Notes: generated by a model from the sequence alone, not told the origin. Positions 9,171 through 18,033 are shown, counted from the stretch's first letter. The stretch is 64,000 nucleotides of DNA from an uncultured Eubacteriales bacterium (GCA_905198155.1 CAJKBQ010000001.1:1-64000), one strand, 5' to 3'. Numbers and translations: made by a program.

Positions 9171-9199
9171 ATTATAGCGCGGTGCGGCGGGCGTGTAAA
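9171..9199 (-). promoter_or_regulatory. Predicted promoter of the dehydrogenase
   Basis: Minus-strand TTTACA (9194-9199), 17 bases, TATAAT (9171-9176), in the gap after the GH28 stop. Confidence 0.55.
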
Positions 9200-9244
9200 T
9201 GTGGCAGATCGGTGGGAAGATTCAGAAAATCAACGATTTTGCAT

Positions 9245-10570
9245 TCAGATCCATGCCGGCGGAATCTCGCACCCGTCTGCCGCAGACTGCGGACTGATTT
9301 CCGTGCCGTTGCACATTCCGGTGCACTGCACAAAACAGTTCCGGCTGTCCCAATCGGATTGCATGGCTTCCGGCACATGGAAACGGACATGATCCAGCGT
9401 CAGCTCCGAAACATTGCAGCATTCGATCGGGGTGCGTCCGCGCCGGGTGCGCAGTTCCGGAGTCAGCTCAAACGGCGATTCGATCAGCGAGAACGCACAG
9501 TTCCGCAGGGTGATGCCGGACATTTGACCGGGATGCACGGATGCAATCCGGACACAGGCCATACACTCCGCCGAAAAGTTTTCAATCTCGACCCGGCGGA
9601 CTTCTGCGCCGCTGCCTTCATGTATGCAGATCGGGAATCCTAGGTTGGCCGCCAAAATACCGGAAAACCGAACATCCGAAATCGACACATGGCCCGACCC
9701 GGCATAATCGGTCATCAGGTTCAGCGCGACGCCGCCGCGGTCGGCGGTGATGTTGCAGACCTGGACGTGCGCAATGCGGCCGTTGCCGACGCCCAGCCGG
9801 AACAGACTGGCAGACGAAGACAGCACACAGTTGGAAATCGTGATGTATTCGCACGCGGTACGACGGTAATTCAGTCTTTTTGCATCGGCGCGGATGGCAA
9901 TGGCGTCGTCGCCGGTGTCGATGATGCAGTCGGACACCGTGACAAACCGGCAGGTGTCAATGTCGATCCCGTCTGAATTGGCAGCGGACGGGGAATTCAG
10001 TACACGGATCCCGCGAATCGATACCGATTCGCATCCGTGCAAAAACAACCCCCAGCACGGCATATTGGTCAGCGTGACGTCGCGCACGGTGACGTCGGTG
10101 CATTCGACGAAGCAAATCAGCTGACCGGGGCGTTTTTTTTCGGCATCCGCCGCCGAGCGGAAGCCGTCGCGCCATACATATCCGACCGCTTCGCGCGGGG
10201 TTTGCGCGAGGAACGCTTCGCCGCTGCCGTCGATGATTCCGGTGCCGGTCAACGCGGTGTGCGTGCATTCGAGCGCGACGATCAGGTGTTTGCCGACCCA
10301 TTTTTCATTGGCGTAGCCGTAATTTTGCGGGTAAGCGTCGATCGGATTGTAATCCGCAAGGTCTGCGCTGGCCTTCAGCACCGCGCCGTGCGCAAGGTGC
10401 AGTTCCACGTTGCTGCGCAGCCAAATGGTGCCGGAACGGTAAGTACCGCTTGGAATTGTGACCCGTCCGCCGCCGGATGTCGCGCAGGCATCGATTGCGG
10501 ACTGAATCGCGTGCGTGCAAAGTATTTGTCCGCCGCTTTCTGCGCCGTAGGTTAAAATATTGGTATCCAT
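9245..10570 (-). CDS. GH28-family pectinase-like glycoside hydrolase
   Basis: A right-handed beta-helix protein of 441 residues of the polygalacturonase/rhamnogalacturonase family, acting on pectin-derived oligosaccharides. Family motifs are visible: NSDGIDIDTC (first catalytic Asp) and DTGDDAIAIR (the Asp pair). The usual G-H-G motif is replaced by a stretch reading SASLFRLGVGNGR, so it belongs to a divergent subgroup. There is no signal peptide, which points to intracellular processing of imported oligosaccharides. GGAGGG lies 8 bases before the ATG. It is divergent from the AraC regulator at 10731, its probable controller. Confidence 0.88.
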   Translation of the reverse strand: MDTNILTYGAESGGQILCTHAIQSAIDACATSGGGRVTIPSGTYRSGTIWLRSNVELHLAHGAVLKASADLADYNPIDAYPQNYGYANEKWVGKHLIVALECTHTALTGTGIIDGSGEAFLAQTPREAVGYVWRDGFRSAADAEKKRPGQLICFVECTDVTVRDVTLTNMPCWGLFLHGCESVSIRGIRVLNSPSAANSDGIDIDTCRFVTVSDCIIDTGDDAIAIRADAKRLNYRRTACEYITISNCVLSSSASLFRLGVGNGRIAHVQVCNITADRGGVALNLMTDYAGSGHVSISDVRFSGILAANLGFPICIHEGSGAEVRRVEIENFSAECMACVRIASVHPGQMSGITLRNCAFSLIESPFELTPELRTRRGRTPIECCNVSELTLDHVRFHVPEAMQSDWDSRNCFVQCTGMCNGTEISPQSAADGCEIPPAWI

Positions 10571-10594
10571 CGGGAATCCCTCCGTTTTTCTTTT

Positions 10595-10623
10595 ATTGTA
10601 TCATACCGGCGGGGCGGATGCAA
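10595..10623 (-). promoter_or_regulatory. Predicted promoter of the GH28 gene
   Basis: Minus-strand TTGCAT (10618-10623), 17 bases, TACAAT (10595-10600), back to back with the AraC promoter 44 bases away. Confidence 0.55.
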
Positions 10624-10666
10624 TCCCTTGGATTCCGAAACTTTTTCGATTTTCTGCAATGTCGTC

Positions 10667-10695
10667 TTGTGTTCTTGCAGCGCGTATGGTACAAT
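10667..10695 (+). promoter_or_regulatory. Predicted promoter of the AraC-protease operon
   Basis: TTGTGT (10667-10672), 17 bases, TACAAT (10690-10695), 36 bases before the ATG. Confidence 0.6.
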
Positions 10696-10730
10696 AAATA
10701 AAGAAGAACGATGCGGGAGGGGGAATCCGG

Positions 10731-11534
10731 ATGGTGGTGATGGCCAGCATGGCGGCGCAGGATATCGCGTCGCAGGTATTTCTGGGCGAAAAACAGCTGC
10801 GACGCGGGTACCGGTCGCCGGTGCATTGGCACGACTATGTGGAAGCGGAGATTGTGCTGGACGGGGAAGTGACCCATTGGTACAACGGCACGTCGCTTCG
10901 GCTGCACCGCGGCGACGCCTATGTGATGACGCCCAGCGATTTCCATGCGCTGCAAGCGGAAACGGATGTGCGGATGCTGGGGCTGATGATCCCGCCGGAG
11001 GGGCTGACGCCTGAAATCGCGCAGACACTAAACGGCGGGCCGTTGTGCGGAACGCTGACAGAGCCGGATCTGGCGTGGGCGGTGCAGTGCGCGGCACGGG
11101 TGAGGTCAATTGCGCCGGGCGCGTCATTTGCGGGGCTGTGCGCGTACCGCTGCGCCGAAGATGTACTGATGACGGTGCTCCAACGGTGTGCGGTGCAGCC
11201 GGACGGCGATTCCGCGCTGCTGCGGTCGGTGCTGCAAATCCTGAACGCATCGTTTCGCCAGCCGCTGACGCTGACCTCCGTGGCGGCGCAGCTGGCGGTC
11301 TCGCCCAATTACCTGGGCAGCGTAATCAAGCACCAGAGCGGCAGTTCGTTTCACCAGCACCTCAACCGCATTCGGCTCAAATACGCCTGCCACCTGCTGC
11401 GGGCGTCGGACTTGACCGTTCAGGAAGTGGCGTTCGCCAGCGGATACGGGTCGGCAGCGTATTTCCTGGCGGTATTCAAGCAGGCGCTGCACATGACGCC
11501 GACGGCATGGCGGGAAAAATCAGAAAATCGATAA
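10731..11534 (+). CDS. AraC-family transcriptional regulator
   Basis: A 267-residue DNA-binding regulator. The N-terminal half is a cupin-type sensor (PVHWHDYVEAEIVLDGEVTH, then RGDAYVMTPSDFHAL), and the C-terminal 100 residues form the double helix-turn-helix (LTLTSVAAQLAVSPNYLGSV and LTVQEVAFASGYGSAAYFLA). It is transcribed away from the GH28 gene with facing promoters, the usual arrangement for a sugar-responsive activator of its neighbour. The ATG is preceded by a GGGAGGGGG site. A second ATG three codons downstream cannot be excluded. The membrane protease gene starts 34 bases downstream, so the two may be cotranscribed. Confidence 0.9.
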   Translation: MVVMASMAAQDIASQVFLGEKQLRRGYRSPVHWHDYVEAEIVLDGEVTHWYNGTSLRLHRGDAYVMTPSDFHALQAETDVRMLGLMIPPEGLTPEIAQTLNGGPLCGTLTEPDLAWAVQCAARVRSIAPGASFAGLCAYRCAEDVLMTVLQRCAVQPDGDSALLRSVLQILNASFRQPLTLTSVAAQLAVSPNYLGSVIKHQSGSSFHQHLNRIRLKYACHLLRASDLTVQEVAFASGYGSAAYFLAVFKQALHMTPTAWREKSENR

Positions 11535-11567
11535 AGGAGTGGAACAAAAACGGAAAAGAAACAGAAA

Positions 11568-12698
11568 ATGAGCGGGGTTCGCATTGCAGTCATCCTGTTT
11601 GTGGCGGTATCGTCCGCAGCGGTCACGTTTTTGGCGATAAACCGCGCGTTAAACAATGAAGCCCCGGATTCCTTCCGATTGGGTGTCTACCTTGGTTTGT
11701 TATTCAGCGTCTGGGTTGCCATGTTTTTGCAGCTGATTTTGCACGAAGTCGGCCACCTGCTGGCCGGGCTGCTGTCCGGCTATCGGTTTTGCTCGTTCCG
11801 GATTCTGCAATGGACGTGGGTGCGCACGGATGGGAAAACGCATCTGCGGCGGTATGAACTGACCGGAACGGCCGGCCAATGCCTGATGTCGCCGCCCGAC
11901 CCGGTCAACGATCGGATTCCGGTTGGACTTTACAACATGGGCGGCGCGCTGATGAATCTGCTGACCGGACTCCCGGCGCTGATTCTGGGCGTGCTGCTGC
12001 CGGATTCCATCGGGGCGGCCGTGCTGCTGATGTTTGGCGGCTATGGACTGATATTTGCCATTCAGAACGGCGTCCCGATGCGCCTGGGCTTGGTGGACAA
12101 CGACGGGCGCAATGCGATGGTGTTGGGGCACAACCGCGAAGCCATGCGTGCGTTTTGGATTCAGCTGAAAATAAACGAACGTCAACAAAACGGCGAGCGC
12201 CTGTCCGATATGCCGGACTGGTACTTCGCCGTTCCGAGTGACGAGTCGATGAAAAACAGTATGGTTGCAGTTGTCGGCGTGCTTGCGAGCGTTCGATTGG
12301 TGGAAGCCGGTCAGTTTGCCGAAGCCGACCGGCTGATTGCGCATTTGCTTGAAATTGACAGCGGAATCGTCGATCTGCATCGGCGGCTGATGATTTGCGA
12401 CCGGATGTATATCGAATTGATTACCGCCAACCGCCGTCCGGTGGTCGAGTCCATGCGCACGCCCGCCCAGTTGAAGCTGATGAAGATGATGCAGCAGTCC
12501 TATCCGGCCGTGATCCGGACGGCGTATGCATACACGCTGCTGGCGGAAGGCAACGCGGCAAACGCACAGACGCTGATGCAGCGGATGGAACAGATCATGC
12601 GCTGCTATCCGTATGCGGCGGAGGCGCAGTCCGAGTGGTCCCTGATGCAGTATGCCGCGCAGGTGTATGCATACCGGAACGGGACGGTTCATTCGTAA
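11568..12698 (+). CDS. M50-type (site-2 protease-like) membrane metalloprotease
   Basis: A 376-residue integral membrane protein. The zinc motif HEVGH sits at residues 59-63 inside a hydrophobic segment, as in S2P proteases. Transmembrane stretches are seen at about residues 5-25, 38-60 and 120-165. A downstream GLVDNDGRNAMVLG segment may supply the third ligand in place of the usual LDG motif. The last 180 residues are soluble, helical and repeat-like. It is larger than SpoIVFB and differs in layout, so I do not assign that name. It follows the AraC gene by 34 bases. Its last 10 bases overlap the convergent mtnN 3' end. Confidence 0.75.
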   Translation: MSGVRIAVILFVAVSSAAVTFLAINRALNNEAPDSFRLGVYLGLLFSVWVAMFLQLILHEVGHLLAGLLSGYRFCSFRILQWTWVRTDGKTHLRRYELTGTAGQCLMSPPDPVNDRIPVGLYNMGGALMNLLTGLPALILGVLLPDSIGAAVLLMFGGYGLIFAIQNGVPMRLGLVDNDGRNAMVLGHNREAMRAFWIQLKINERQQNGERLSDMPDWYFAVPSDESMKNSMVAVVGVLASVRLVEAGQFAEADRLIAHLLEIDSGIVDLHRRLMICDRMYIELITANRRPVVESMRTPAQLKLMKMMQQSYPAVIRTAYAYTLLAEGNAANAQTLMQRMEQIMRCYPYAAEAQSEWSLMQYAAQVYAYRNGTVHS

Positions 12699-13405
12699 TC
12701 GCGGCGATCCGCGTCGGAGATGCCCGCAATCATTTCCCGCAGCACTTCCGACGATTTCATGGCGGCGGCCTGCAAAAACGTCGGGTAATCCATCTCGGCG
12801 TCGCCGTTCGCGCCGTCCGAAATGGCGCGCAGAATCAGGAACGGCACATGATTGACCGTGCAGACCTGCCCGATGGCGCCGCCTTCCATTTCGCACGCGA
12901 TGGCGCCGAACGATTGGTGCAGCTCCGTTTTCTTTGCGGGGTCCGCCAAGAACCGATCTGCCGACGCGATGGTTCCGGCCAGATAATGCACGCCCAGCGA
13001 TTGCAGCGCCCGTTCGGCAGCGGCAACCAGCCGCGCATCGGCCGGGAAATACACCTGGTTCAGACCGGAAATCATGCCCACCGGGTCGCCGAACGCTGTG
13101 GTGTCCACGTCATACTGCACGACGGAGGCGCCGACGGCCACGTCGGTGATGTGCAGTTCCGGCGACAGCGTGCCCGCCACCCCGGTGTTGATGATGCAGT
13201 CCGGCGCGAAGTGCAGGCACAGTGTCTGCGCGCACATTGCGGCGAACACTTTGCCGATTCCGCACTGCGCCACGATCACGTCGTGCCCGGCGATTGTCCC
13301 GCACACAATCGGGATTCCGCTGATCCGTTCTTCGTACGGGTCGGCCATCGCGTGTTTCAGCTGTTCCACTTCGACGTCCATTGCGCCGATGATGCCGATT
13401 TTCAC
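12689..13405 (-). CDS. mtnN: 5'-methylthioadenosine/S-adenosylhomocysteine nucleosidase
   Basis: Cleaves adenine from methylthioadenosine and S-adenosylhomocysteine, producing the S-ribosylhomocysteine used by LuxS. The 238 residues carry family motifs: KIGIIGAMDVEVEQL at the start, NTGVAGTL, the substrate motif CEMEGGAIGQVC and the catalytic aspartate in RAISDGAN. The start is GTG at 13405, 10 bases after an AAAGGAG site and overlapping the luxS stop by four bases, which indicates translational coupling. It is the second gene of the luxS operon, and it converges on the protease gene with a 10-base overlap. Confidence 0.94.
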   Translation of the reverse strand: MKIGIIGAMDVEVEQLKHAMADPYEERISGIPIVCGTIAGHDVIVAQCGIGKVFAAMCAQTLCLHFAPDCIINTGVAGTLSPELHITDVAVGASVVQYDVDTTAFGDPVGMISGLNQVYFPADARLVAAAERALQSLGVHYLAGTIASADRFLADPAKKTELHQSFGAIACEMEGGAIGQVCTVNHVPFLILRAISDGANGDAEMDYPTFLQAAAMKSSEVLREMIAGISDADRRDYE

Positions 13406-13884
13406 GTCAGATCCGCTCCTTTCGGGTATGCAAAGTCCAGCGGCTGTGCCGCCGCAACCGGCAGATATGCCGCACATTCAGCTTTTGCGTCCGCCAGCGA
13501 CAGGCACTTGAAGTTGCCGCATTCCTTGCGCGCCGCGCCGGGCATCGGTCCGTTGTATGCGACAATGGCTTCCAGCGTCTCCACAATCAAATCATGCACT
13601 TCCTGCGGCGTCATGCTGCGCACCAGCAGGTAAAACCCCGTTCGGCAGCCCATCGGGCCAAAGTAAATCACCCGGTCACCGAACTGGGAATTGCGCGCGA
13701 ATGTCGCAAACAGATGCTCCACCGAGTGCATTGTCCGGGCGCTCATGTATGCGCCGTGGTTGGGCGTCCGCGTGCGCAGGTCGTACGTTGCAACGTCCCC
13801 GTCCACGCGGGACAGGTACACCCCCGGCACAATCAAGTCGTGATCCACCGAAAAACTGGCGATCCGACGGCAATTTTCCGTCAT
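13402..13884 (-). CDS. luxS: S-ribosylhomocysteine lyase LuxS
   Basis: Splits S-ribosylhomocysteine into homocysteine and the precursor of autoinducer-2. The protein is 160 residues, typical for the family. Metal ligands are intact: the two histidines in HSVEHLFATF and the cysteine in ECGNF. The catalytic cysteine lies in MGCRTGFY. After ECGNF the usual YRDH-like residues are replaced by KCL, a local variation away from the metal. It heads an operon with mtnN under a consensus promoter, which completes the detoxification branch of the activated methyl cycle. Confidence 0.96.
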   Translation of the reverse strand: MTENCRRIASFSVDHDLIVPGVYLSRVDGDVATYDLRTRTPNHGAYMSARTMHSVEHLFATFARNSQFGDRVIYFGPMGCRTGFYLLVRSMTPQEVHDLIVETLEAIVAYNGPMPGAARKECGNFKCLSLADAKAECAAYLPVAAAQPLDFAYPKGADLT

Positions 13885-13926
13885 CTTTCAAATCATCCTT
13901 TCGCAATGTTATCCGAAATCCCTATT

Positions 13927-13955
13927 ATTGTACCGCATTCCGCCCGCACTGTCAA
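13927..13955 (-). promoter_or_regulatory. Consensus promoter of luxS-mtnN
   Basis: Minus-strand TTGACA (13950-13955), 17 bases, TACAAT (13927-13932), 43 bases before the luxS ATG. Confidence 0.75.
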
Positions 13956-13984
13956 GAAAACATCGCGAAAGATGCAGGAATGAT

Positions 13985-14013
13985 TTGAAAATTGCCGCAG
14001 GATGTGATATAAT
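13985..14013 (+). promoter_or_regulatory. Consensus promoter of the UvrD-type helicase
   Basis: TTGAAA (13985-13990), 17 bases, TATAAT (14008-14013). The ATG at 14063 is about 50 bases downstream. Confidence 0.75.
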
Positions 14014-14062
14014 AAAATAAAAACCATGATTGATCGAAATACAGAAAGGCAGTATTGTACTT

Positions 14063-16453
14063 ATGAGTTCCAATTTGAGTTCCAACCAATCCCTGCGGCA
14101 AGCCGTCCTGAACCGGTATTTTGCCCGGATGAACGACCGTCAGCGCGAAGCCGTGTATTGCGTCAACGGTCCGCTGCTGATTTTGGCCGGCGCGGGCAGC
14201 GGCAAAACGACCGTCCTGATTCACCGCATCGCAAACCTGATCCGGTTTGGCTCGGCCAGCGAGTCCGACGCGCCGTTGTCTGCGGCGGATGAAGCACTGC
14301 TGCGGCCGTATGCGGACGGCAGCGCGGCAGCCGACGATGCGGTGCTGCGCGCCGCCGCGGTTCACCCTGTCCGCCCGTGGAATATATTGGCGATCACGTT
14401 TACGAATAAGGCCGCCGGAGAGCTGAAAGACCGGCTGGCGCAAATGCTCGGCCCGGACGATGCGTCCGGCGTCTGGGCTTCCACGTTCCACGCCGCCTGC
14501 GCGAGGATGCTGCGCCGCGACGGCGACCGGCTGGGGTATTCGTCCCACTTCACCGTGTACGATACCGACGACAGCAAGCGTGTGATGCGCGACTGCATCA
14601 AGTCGCTGCACATCGATGAAAAAGAACTGCCGGTGCGGTCGGTGCTGAACGAAATCTCCCGCGCCAAAGACCAGCTGATTTCGCCGGATGAATTCCGCGC
14701 CAGCGCCGGGCAGGATGTCCGGCTCCAACGGATCGGGGAAGCGTACAAATTGTACCAGCGGCAGTTGAAAGCGGCCGACGCCATGGATTTTGACGATTTG
14801 CTGGTCAACGGCGTTCGGTTGCTGCGCGAAAACGAGGACGTATTGTCGTACTACCGCCAGAAGTTCGAGTATATTATGGTGGACGAGTATCAGGATACCA
14901 ACCATGCCCAGTTTGAATGGATCCGGCTGCTGGCAGAGCCGCGGTGCAATTTGTGCGTGGTGGGCGACGACGACCAAAGCATCTACAAGTTCCGCGGCGC
15001 AAACATTGAAAATATCCTGCAATTTGAAAAGCATTTTCCCAACTGCCGCACCGTTCGGTTGGAGCAGAATTACCGTTCCACGCAGTCGATTCTGAACGCA
15101 GCCAATGCGGTGATCGCGCACAATATCGGTCGCAAAGGGAAAACGCTGTGGACGGAAAATCCGGCGGGGGCGCTGATCGAGCAGCACACCGCGCTCGACG
15201 AGCAGGACGAAGCCAAATACATCGCCGACCAGGTGCAGGATCTCGTCAGCAAAGGCCGCAAGTATGGCGATATGGCGGTGCTGTACCGGATGAACGCCCA
15301 ATCCACAACGATTGAGCGCGCGTTTGTCCGTTCCGGAATCCCGTACCAGATTATTGGCGGCCATCGATTCTACGAGCGCAAGGAAATCCGCGATATGATT
15401 GCCTATTTGAGCGTGATTTCCAATCCGGACGACACCGTGCGGCTGCGCCGCATCATCAACGAGCCCAAGCGCGCCATCGGCGATAAAACGGTAGAAACTG
15501 CCATCGAAATCGGCCAGCAGGTGGGCATGAGCTTGTTTGACGTGATTCACCACGCCGACGAGTTCGACGGCCTGCGCAAATCTGCTGCAAAACTGGCGTC
15601 GTTTACGACCATGATGGACGACCTGATTGCCGAAGCCAACGATCCAGCCGTTCCGCTGGCGGACTTGTACCAGCATTTGCTGGATCGCATTGACTACATC
15701 ACATATCTGCGCGGCCAAAACGATGAGGCGGAAAGCCGGATCGAAAACATCAACGAACTGTCGTCCAACCTGATTCGCTATCAGGAAGAAGCCGGAGAAA
15801 CGGCCTCACTGGCCGGATTCCTGGAGGAAGTTGCGCTGCTGACGGATATTGACAACCGCAACGAATCTGCCGATGCGGTGGTGATGATGACGCTGCACTC
15901 CGCCAAAGGGCTGGAATTTCCGGTGGTGTTTATGCCCGGGATTGAAGAAGGCATTTTCCCCGGCTTCCAGGCCATCACCGATCACGCCGAGATGGAGGAA
16001 GAGCGCCGTCTGGCCTACGTTGGGATCACGCGTGCACGCGAATTGCTGTATTTGGTGAATGCGTCGCAGCGGCTGATTTACGGCAGTACCCAGCGCAACA
16101 AGCTGTCCCGCTTCGTGGAGGAAATCCCGGACGAGCTGCTCAACCGCACGCAGAACCGCAGCTGGAAACGGCCGGATCCGGGGATGAAAGTGCCGGTGGC
16201 CGGCACCGCCGTGCGTGCTTCGGCAATTCGTTCCGCGCACAATATCGGGACCGGGTCGCGCCCCGCTGTTCCGCCGCAGCATACCATCGATTTCCGGGCG
16301 GGCGATGTCGTCGAGCACAAAACCTTCGGCGAGGGAATGGTGCTCAATTGCACCAAAATGGGTAGCGATGCGCTGCTGGAAATTGCGTTTGACAAGGTTG
16401 GCACCAAAAAAATCTTTGCCAATTTTGCAAACCTGAAAAAGAAAATGGGATAA
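14063..16453 (+). CDS. UvrD/PcrA-type ATP-dependent 3'-5' DNA helicase
   Basis: A superfamily 1A helicase of 796 residues acting in repair and replication restart. Motifs in order: Q motif NDRQREAV, Walker A LAGAGSGKTTVLIHRI, FTNKAA, DEYQDTN (Walker B), GDDDQSIYKFRGA, LEQNYRST, TLHSAKGLEF and VGITRARELLYL. The C-terminal tail (DVVEHKTFGEGMVL onward) is the Tudor-like domain typical of PcrA. A compact insertion of about 40 acidic residues follows motif I. The start is ATG 14063 (MSSNLSSNQSL), with AGAAAGG upstream; an in-frame TTG at 14030 has no proper site. A clean terminator follows. Confidence 0.95.
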   Translation: MSSNLSSNQSLRQAVLNRYFARMNDRQREAVYCVNGPLLILAGAGSGKTTVLIHRIANLIRFGSASESDAPLSAADEALLRPYADGSAAADDAVLRAAAVHPVRPWNILAITFTNKAAGELKDRLAQMLGPDDASGVWASTFHAACARMLRRDGDRLGYSSHFTVYDTDDSKRVMRDCIKSLHIDEKELPVRSVLNEISRAKDQLISPDEFRASAGQDVRLQRIGEAYKLYQRQLKAADAMDFDDLLVNGVRLLRENEDVLSYYRQKFEYIMVDEYQDTNHAQFEWIRLLAEPRCNLCVVGDDDQSIYKFRGANIENILQFEKHFPNCRTVRLEQNYRSTQSILNAANAVIAHNIGRKGKTLWTENPAGALIEQHTALDEQDEAKYIADQVQDLVSKGRKYGDMAVLYRMNAQSTTIERAFVRSGIPYQIIGGHRFYERKEIRDMIAYLSVISNPDDTVRLRRIINEPKRAIGDKTVETAIEIGQQVGMSLFDVIHHADEFDGLRKSAAKLASFTTMMDDLIAEANDPAVPLADLYQHLLDRIDYITYLRGQNDEAESRIENINELSSNLIRYQEEAGETASLAGFLEEVALLTDIDNRNESADAVVMMTLHSAKGLEFPVVFMPGIEEGIFPGFQAITDHAEMEEERRLAYVGITRARELLYLVNASQRLIYGSTQRNKLSRFVEEIPDELLNRTQNRSWKRPDPGMKVPVAGTAVRASAIRSAHNIGTGSRPAVPPQHTIDFRAGDVVEHKTFGEGMVLNCTKMGSDALLEIAFDKVGTKKIFANFANLKKKMG

Positions 16454-16465
16454 ACGCCAAAACAG

Positions 16466-16510
16466 AAACAATGCCGTAAACGCTGATGGGGGTTTGCGGC
16501 ATTGTTTTTT
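16466..16510 (+). terminator. Intrinsic terminator of the helicase gene
   Basis: Stem AAACAATGCCG / CGGCATTGTTT (16466-16476 with 16497-16507) followed by a T-run to 16510. Confidence 0.88.
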
Positions 16511-16536
16511 GTCCCGCGGAATCTTCTGAACGCCTC

Positions 16537-16565
16537 TTGACAGGATCACTGATACAGTGTATAAT
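16537..16565 (+). promoter_or_regulatory. Perfect-consensus promoter of the DUF3795 gene
   Basis: TTGACA (16537-16542), 17 bases, TATAAT (16560-16565): both hexamers match the sigma-A consensus exactly. The leader to the ATG at 16691 is about 120 bases. Confidence 0.8.
16547..16559. promoter_or_regulatory. Operator-like inverted repeat inside the promoter spacer
   Basis: CACTG-ATA-CAGTG is a perfect 5-bp inverted repeat lying wholly between the -35 and -10 hexamers and ending directly at the -10. Such placement suits a repressor site. No regulator gene is adjacent. Confidence 0.5.
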
Positions 16566-16690
16566 ATCAAATATACATTGATTGATGTGCATTGCGCGCT
16601 TCATTAAAAATCAAAATGTCGGACGTTTAGATGCAGCGCAATCTGAACGGATTGTGCTGTGTTTTTTCACTTTGCGGGGGAGGAATATTC

Positions 16691-17035
16691 ATGAACCAAT
16701 TGATCGGCTGCTGCGGGCTGGACTGCGAAGAATGCGACGCCAGAATCGCAACCGTCACGAACGACCATGTCCTGCGCGAAAAAACGGCCGCGCTGTGGTC
16801 AAAACTCAACGGCGTGCCGATTACGCCGGAAATGATTCACTGCACCGGTTGCCGCGTGACGGGCGCAAAGACGCCGTTTTGCGACAGTCTCTGTTCGATT
16901 CGCAGCTGCGTTCGCGAAAAGGGACTGGGTACCTGCGCAGAATGTCCGCAAATGGATGTGTGTGAGACGCTGGGGCGCATCGCCGCAAACAATCCATCGG
17001 CACGGGAAAATTTGAAAGCGCTTTGGCCGTATTGA
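16691..17035 (+). CDS. DUF3795 cysteine-rich protein
   Basis: A 114-residue cytosolic protein of the DUF3795 family, with function unknown. It starts MNQLIGCCGLDCEECDARIA and contains repeated cysteine pairs: CTGCRVTG, CDSLCSIRSCVREKG and CAECPQMDVC. The pattern suggests a small zinc or iron-sulfur binding domain. The start is ATG 16691, 7 bases after a GGGGGAGG site; upstream in-frame codons have no ribosome site. A perfect-consensus promoter with an internal inverted repeat lies 126 bases upstream, so expression is probably strong but repressible. Confidence 0.85.
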   Translation: MNQLIGCCGLDCEECDARIATVTNDHVLREKTAALWSKLNGVPITPEMIHCTGCRVTGAKTPFCDSLCSIRSCVREKGLGTCAECPQMDVCETLGRIAANNPSARENLKALWPY

Positions 17036-17195
17036 AAACTGCAAAAGGAGACGCGCGTGCTGTCCGCCGATTGCTAAGGTGGATGGGTGGGACGTCCGTG
17101 CCGCTCAGCGAGTATGTTTGCACCTGCGGTATCTGATGCCAAGATCATCAATGGCAATATTTGAATGAATATTTGCATTTCCGGAGGAATTCACA

Positions 17196-17810
17196 ATGAA
17201 AAATATCGTGATTTATGTCCATGGGAAAGGCGGTTCGGCTGCGGAAGCCGAACATTACAAACCACTGTTCCCGGACAGCGAAGTGATCGGGTTCGATTAC
17301 CATGCGCAAACCCCGTGGGAAGCCAAGGCAGAGTTCCTGCCGTATTTTACCGATCAGCGGAAACGCTGCGACCGTATCACGCTGGTGGCAAACAGCATTG
17401 GCGCTTTTTTCGCTATGTCCGCGCTGGATGCAACCCTGATTGACCGGGCTTATTTGATCTCTCCGGTCGTAGATATGGCGGATTTAATCGGCAATATGAT
17501 GCAGTGGGCGAATGTGACCGAGCAGGAGCTTGCGGAGAAACTGGAAATTCCCACCGCGTTCGGGGAAACGCTGTCATGGAATTACCTCCGCTATGTGCGG
17601 GCGCATCCGATTTCGTGGCAAATTCCTACGCATATTTTGTACGGCGCGTACGACAATCTGACCTCCTGGGCGACCATCTCGGCCTTTGCAGCGCGGGTGG
17701 GCGCAGAATTGACCGTCATGCCGGATGGCGCGCATTGGTTTCATACGGAAGAACAGATGCAGTTTTTGGACAAATGGATTTTGGCAGCGTGGGAGCAGGA
17801 TAACGGATAA
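17196..17810 (+). CDS. Small alpha/beta hydrolase
   Basis: A cytosolic alpha/beta-fold hydrolase of 204 residues. It opens with the oxyanion region IVIYVHGKGGS. The nucleophile elbow reads VANSIGAFFA (Ser in N-S-I-G, where most members have G-x-S-x-G). The acidic residue is likely the Asp in YGAYDNLTSW, and the histidine lies in DGAHWFHTEEQ. Length and lack of a lid suggest an esterase or RBBP9/YdeN-type hydrolase; the substrate is unknown. CGGAGG lies 8 bases before the ATG. The 160 bases upstream show no clear promoter. Confidence 0.82.
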   Translation: MKNIVIYVHGKGGSAAEAEHYKPLFPDSEVIGFDYHAQTPWEAKAEFLPYFTDQRKRCDRITLVANSIGAFFAMSALDATLIDRAYLISPVVDMADLIGNMMQWANVTEQELAEKLEIPTAFGETLSWNYLRYVRAHPISWQIPTHILYGAYDNLTSWATISAFAARVGAELTVMPDGAHWFHTEEQMQFLDKWILAAWEQDNG

Positions 17811-17871
17811 AATCGACTGCACTGCCCGTATTTTTGGAGACGCCATATTTGAAGGAATATTTAATTAGGTC

Positions 17872-17900
17872 TTGACAATACGGCGTTGTTTATGTTATAG
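17872..17900 (+). promoter_or_regulatory. Orphan sigma-A promoter
   Basis: TTGACA (17872-17877), 17 bases, TTATAG (17895-17900). Nothing recognisable is encoded before the tRNA region on the other strand, so it may drive a small RNA or be a relic. Confidence 0.5.
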
Positions 17901-18033
17901 TTTTCATGGCAAGCGGTTTTTCTTTTCAGTGGTGCTGTATTCATCACGTTTTTACGCTTTACATAGAAAAGCAAAACAAATACAACAGGAAATGAAAAGG
18001 TGCAGGACAAAACAAGGTCGAACCAAAGGGAAC

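Noticed and set aside
13402..13884. LuxS loss of function because the region after ECGNF is altered
   Set aside because: The metal ligands and catalytic cysteine are intact; the altered residues lie after the metal-binding cysteine.
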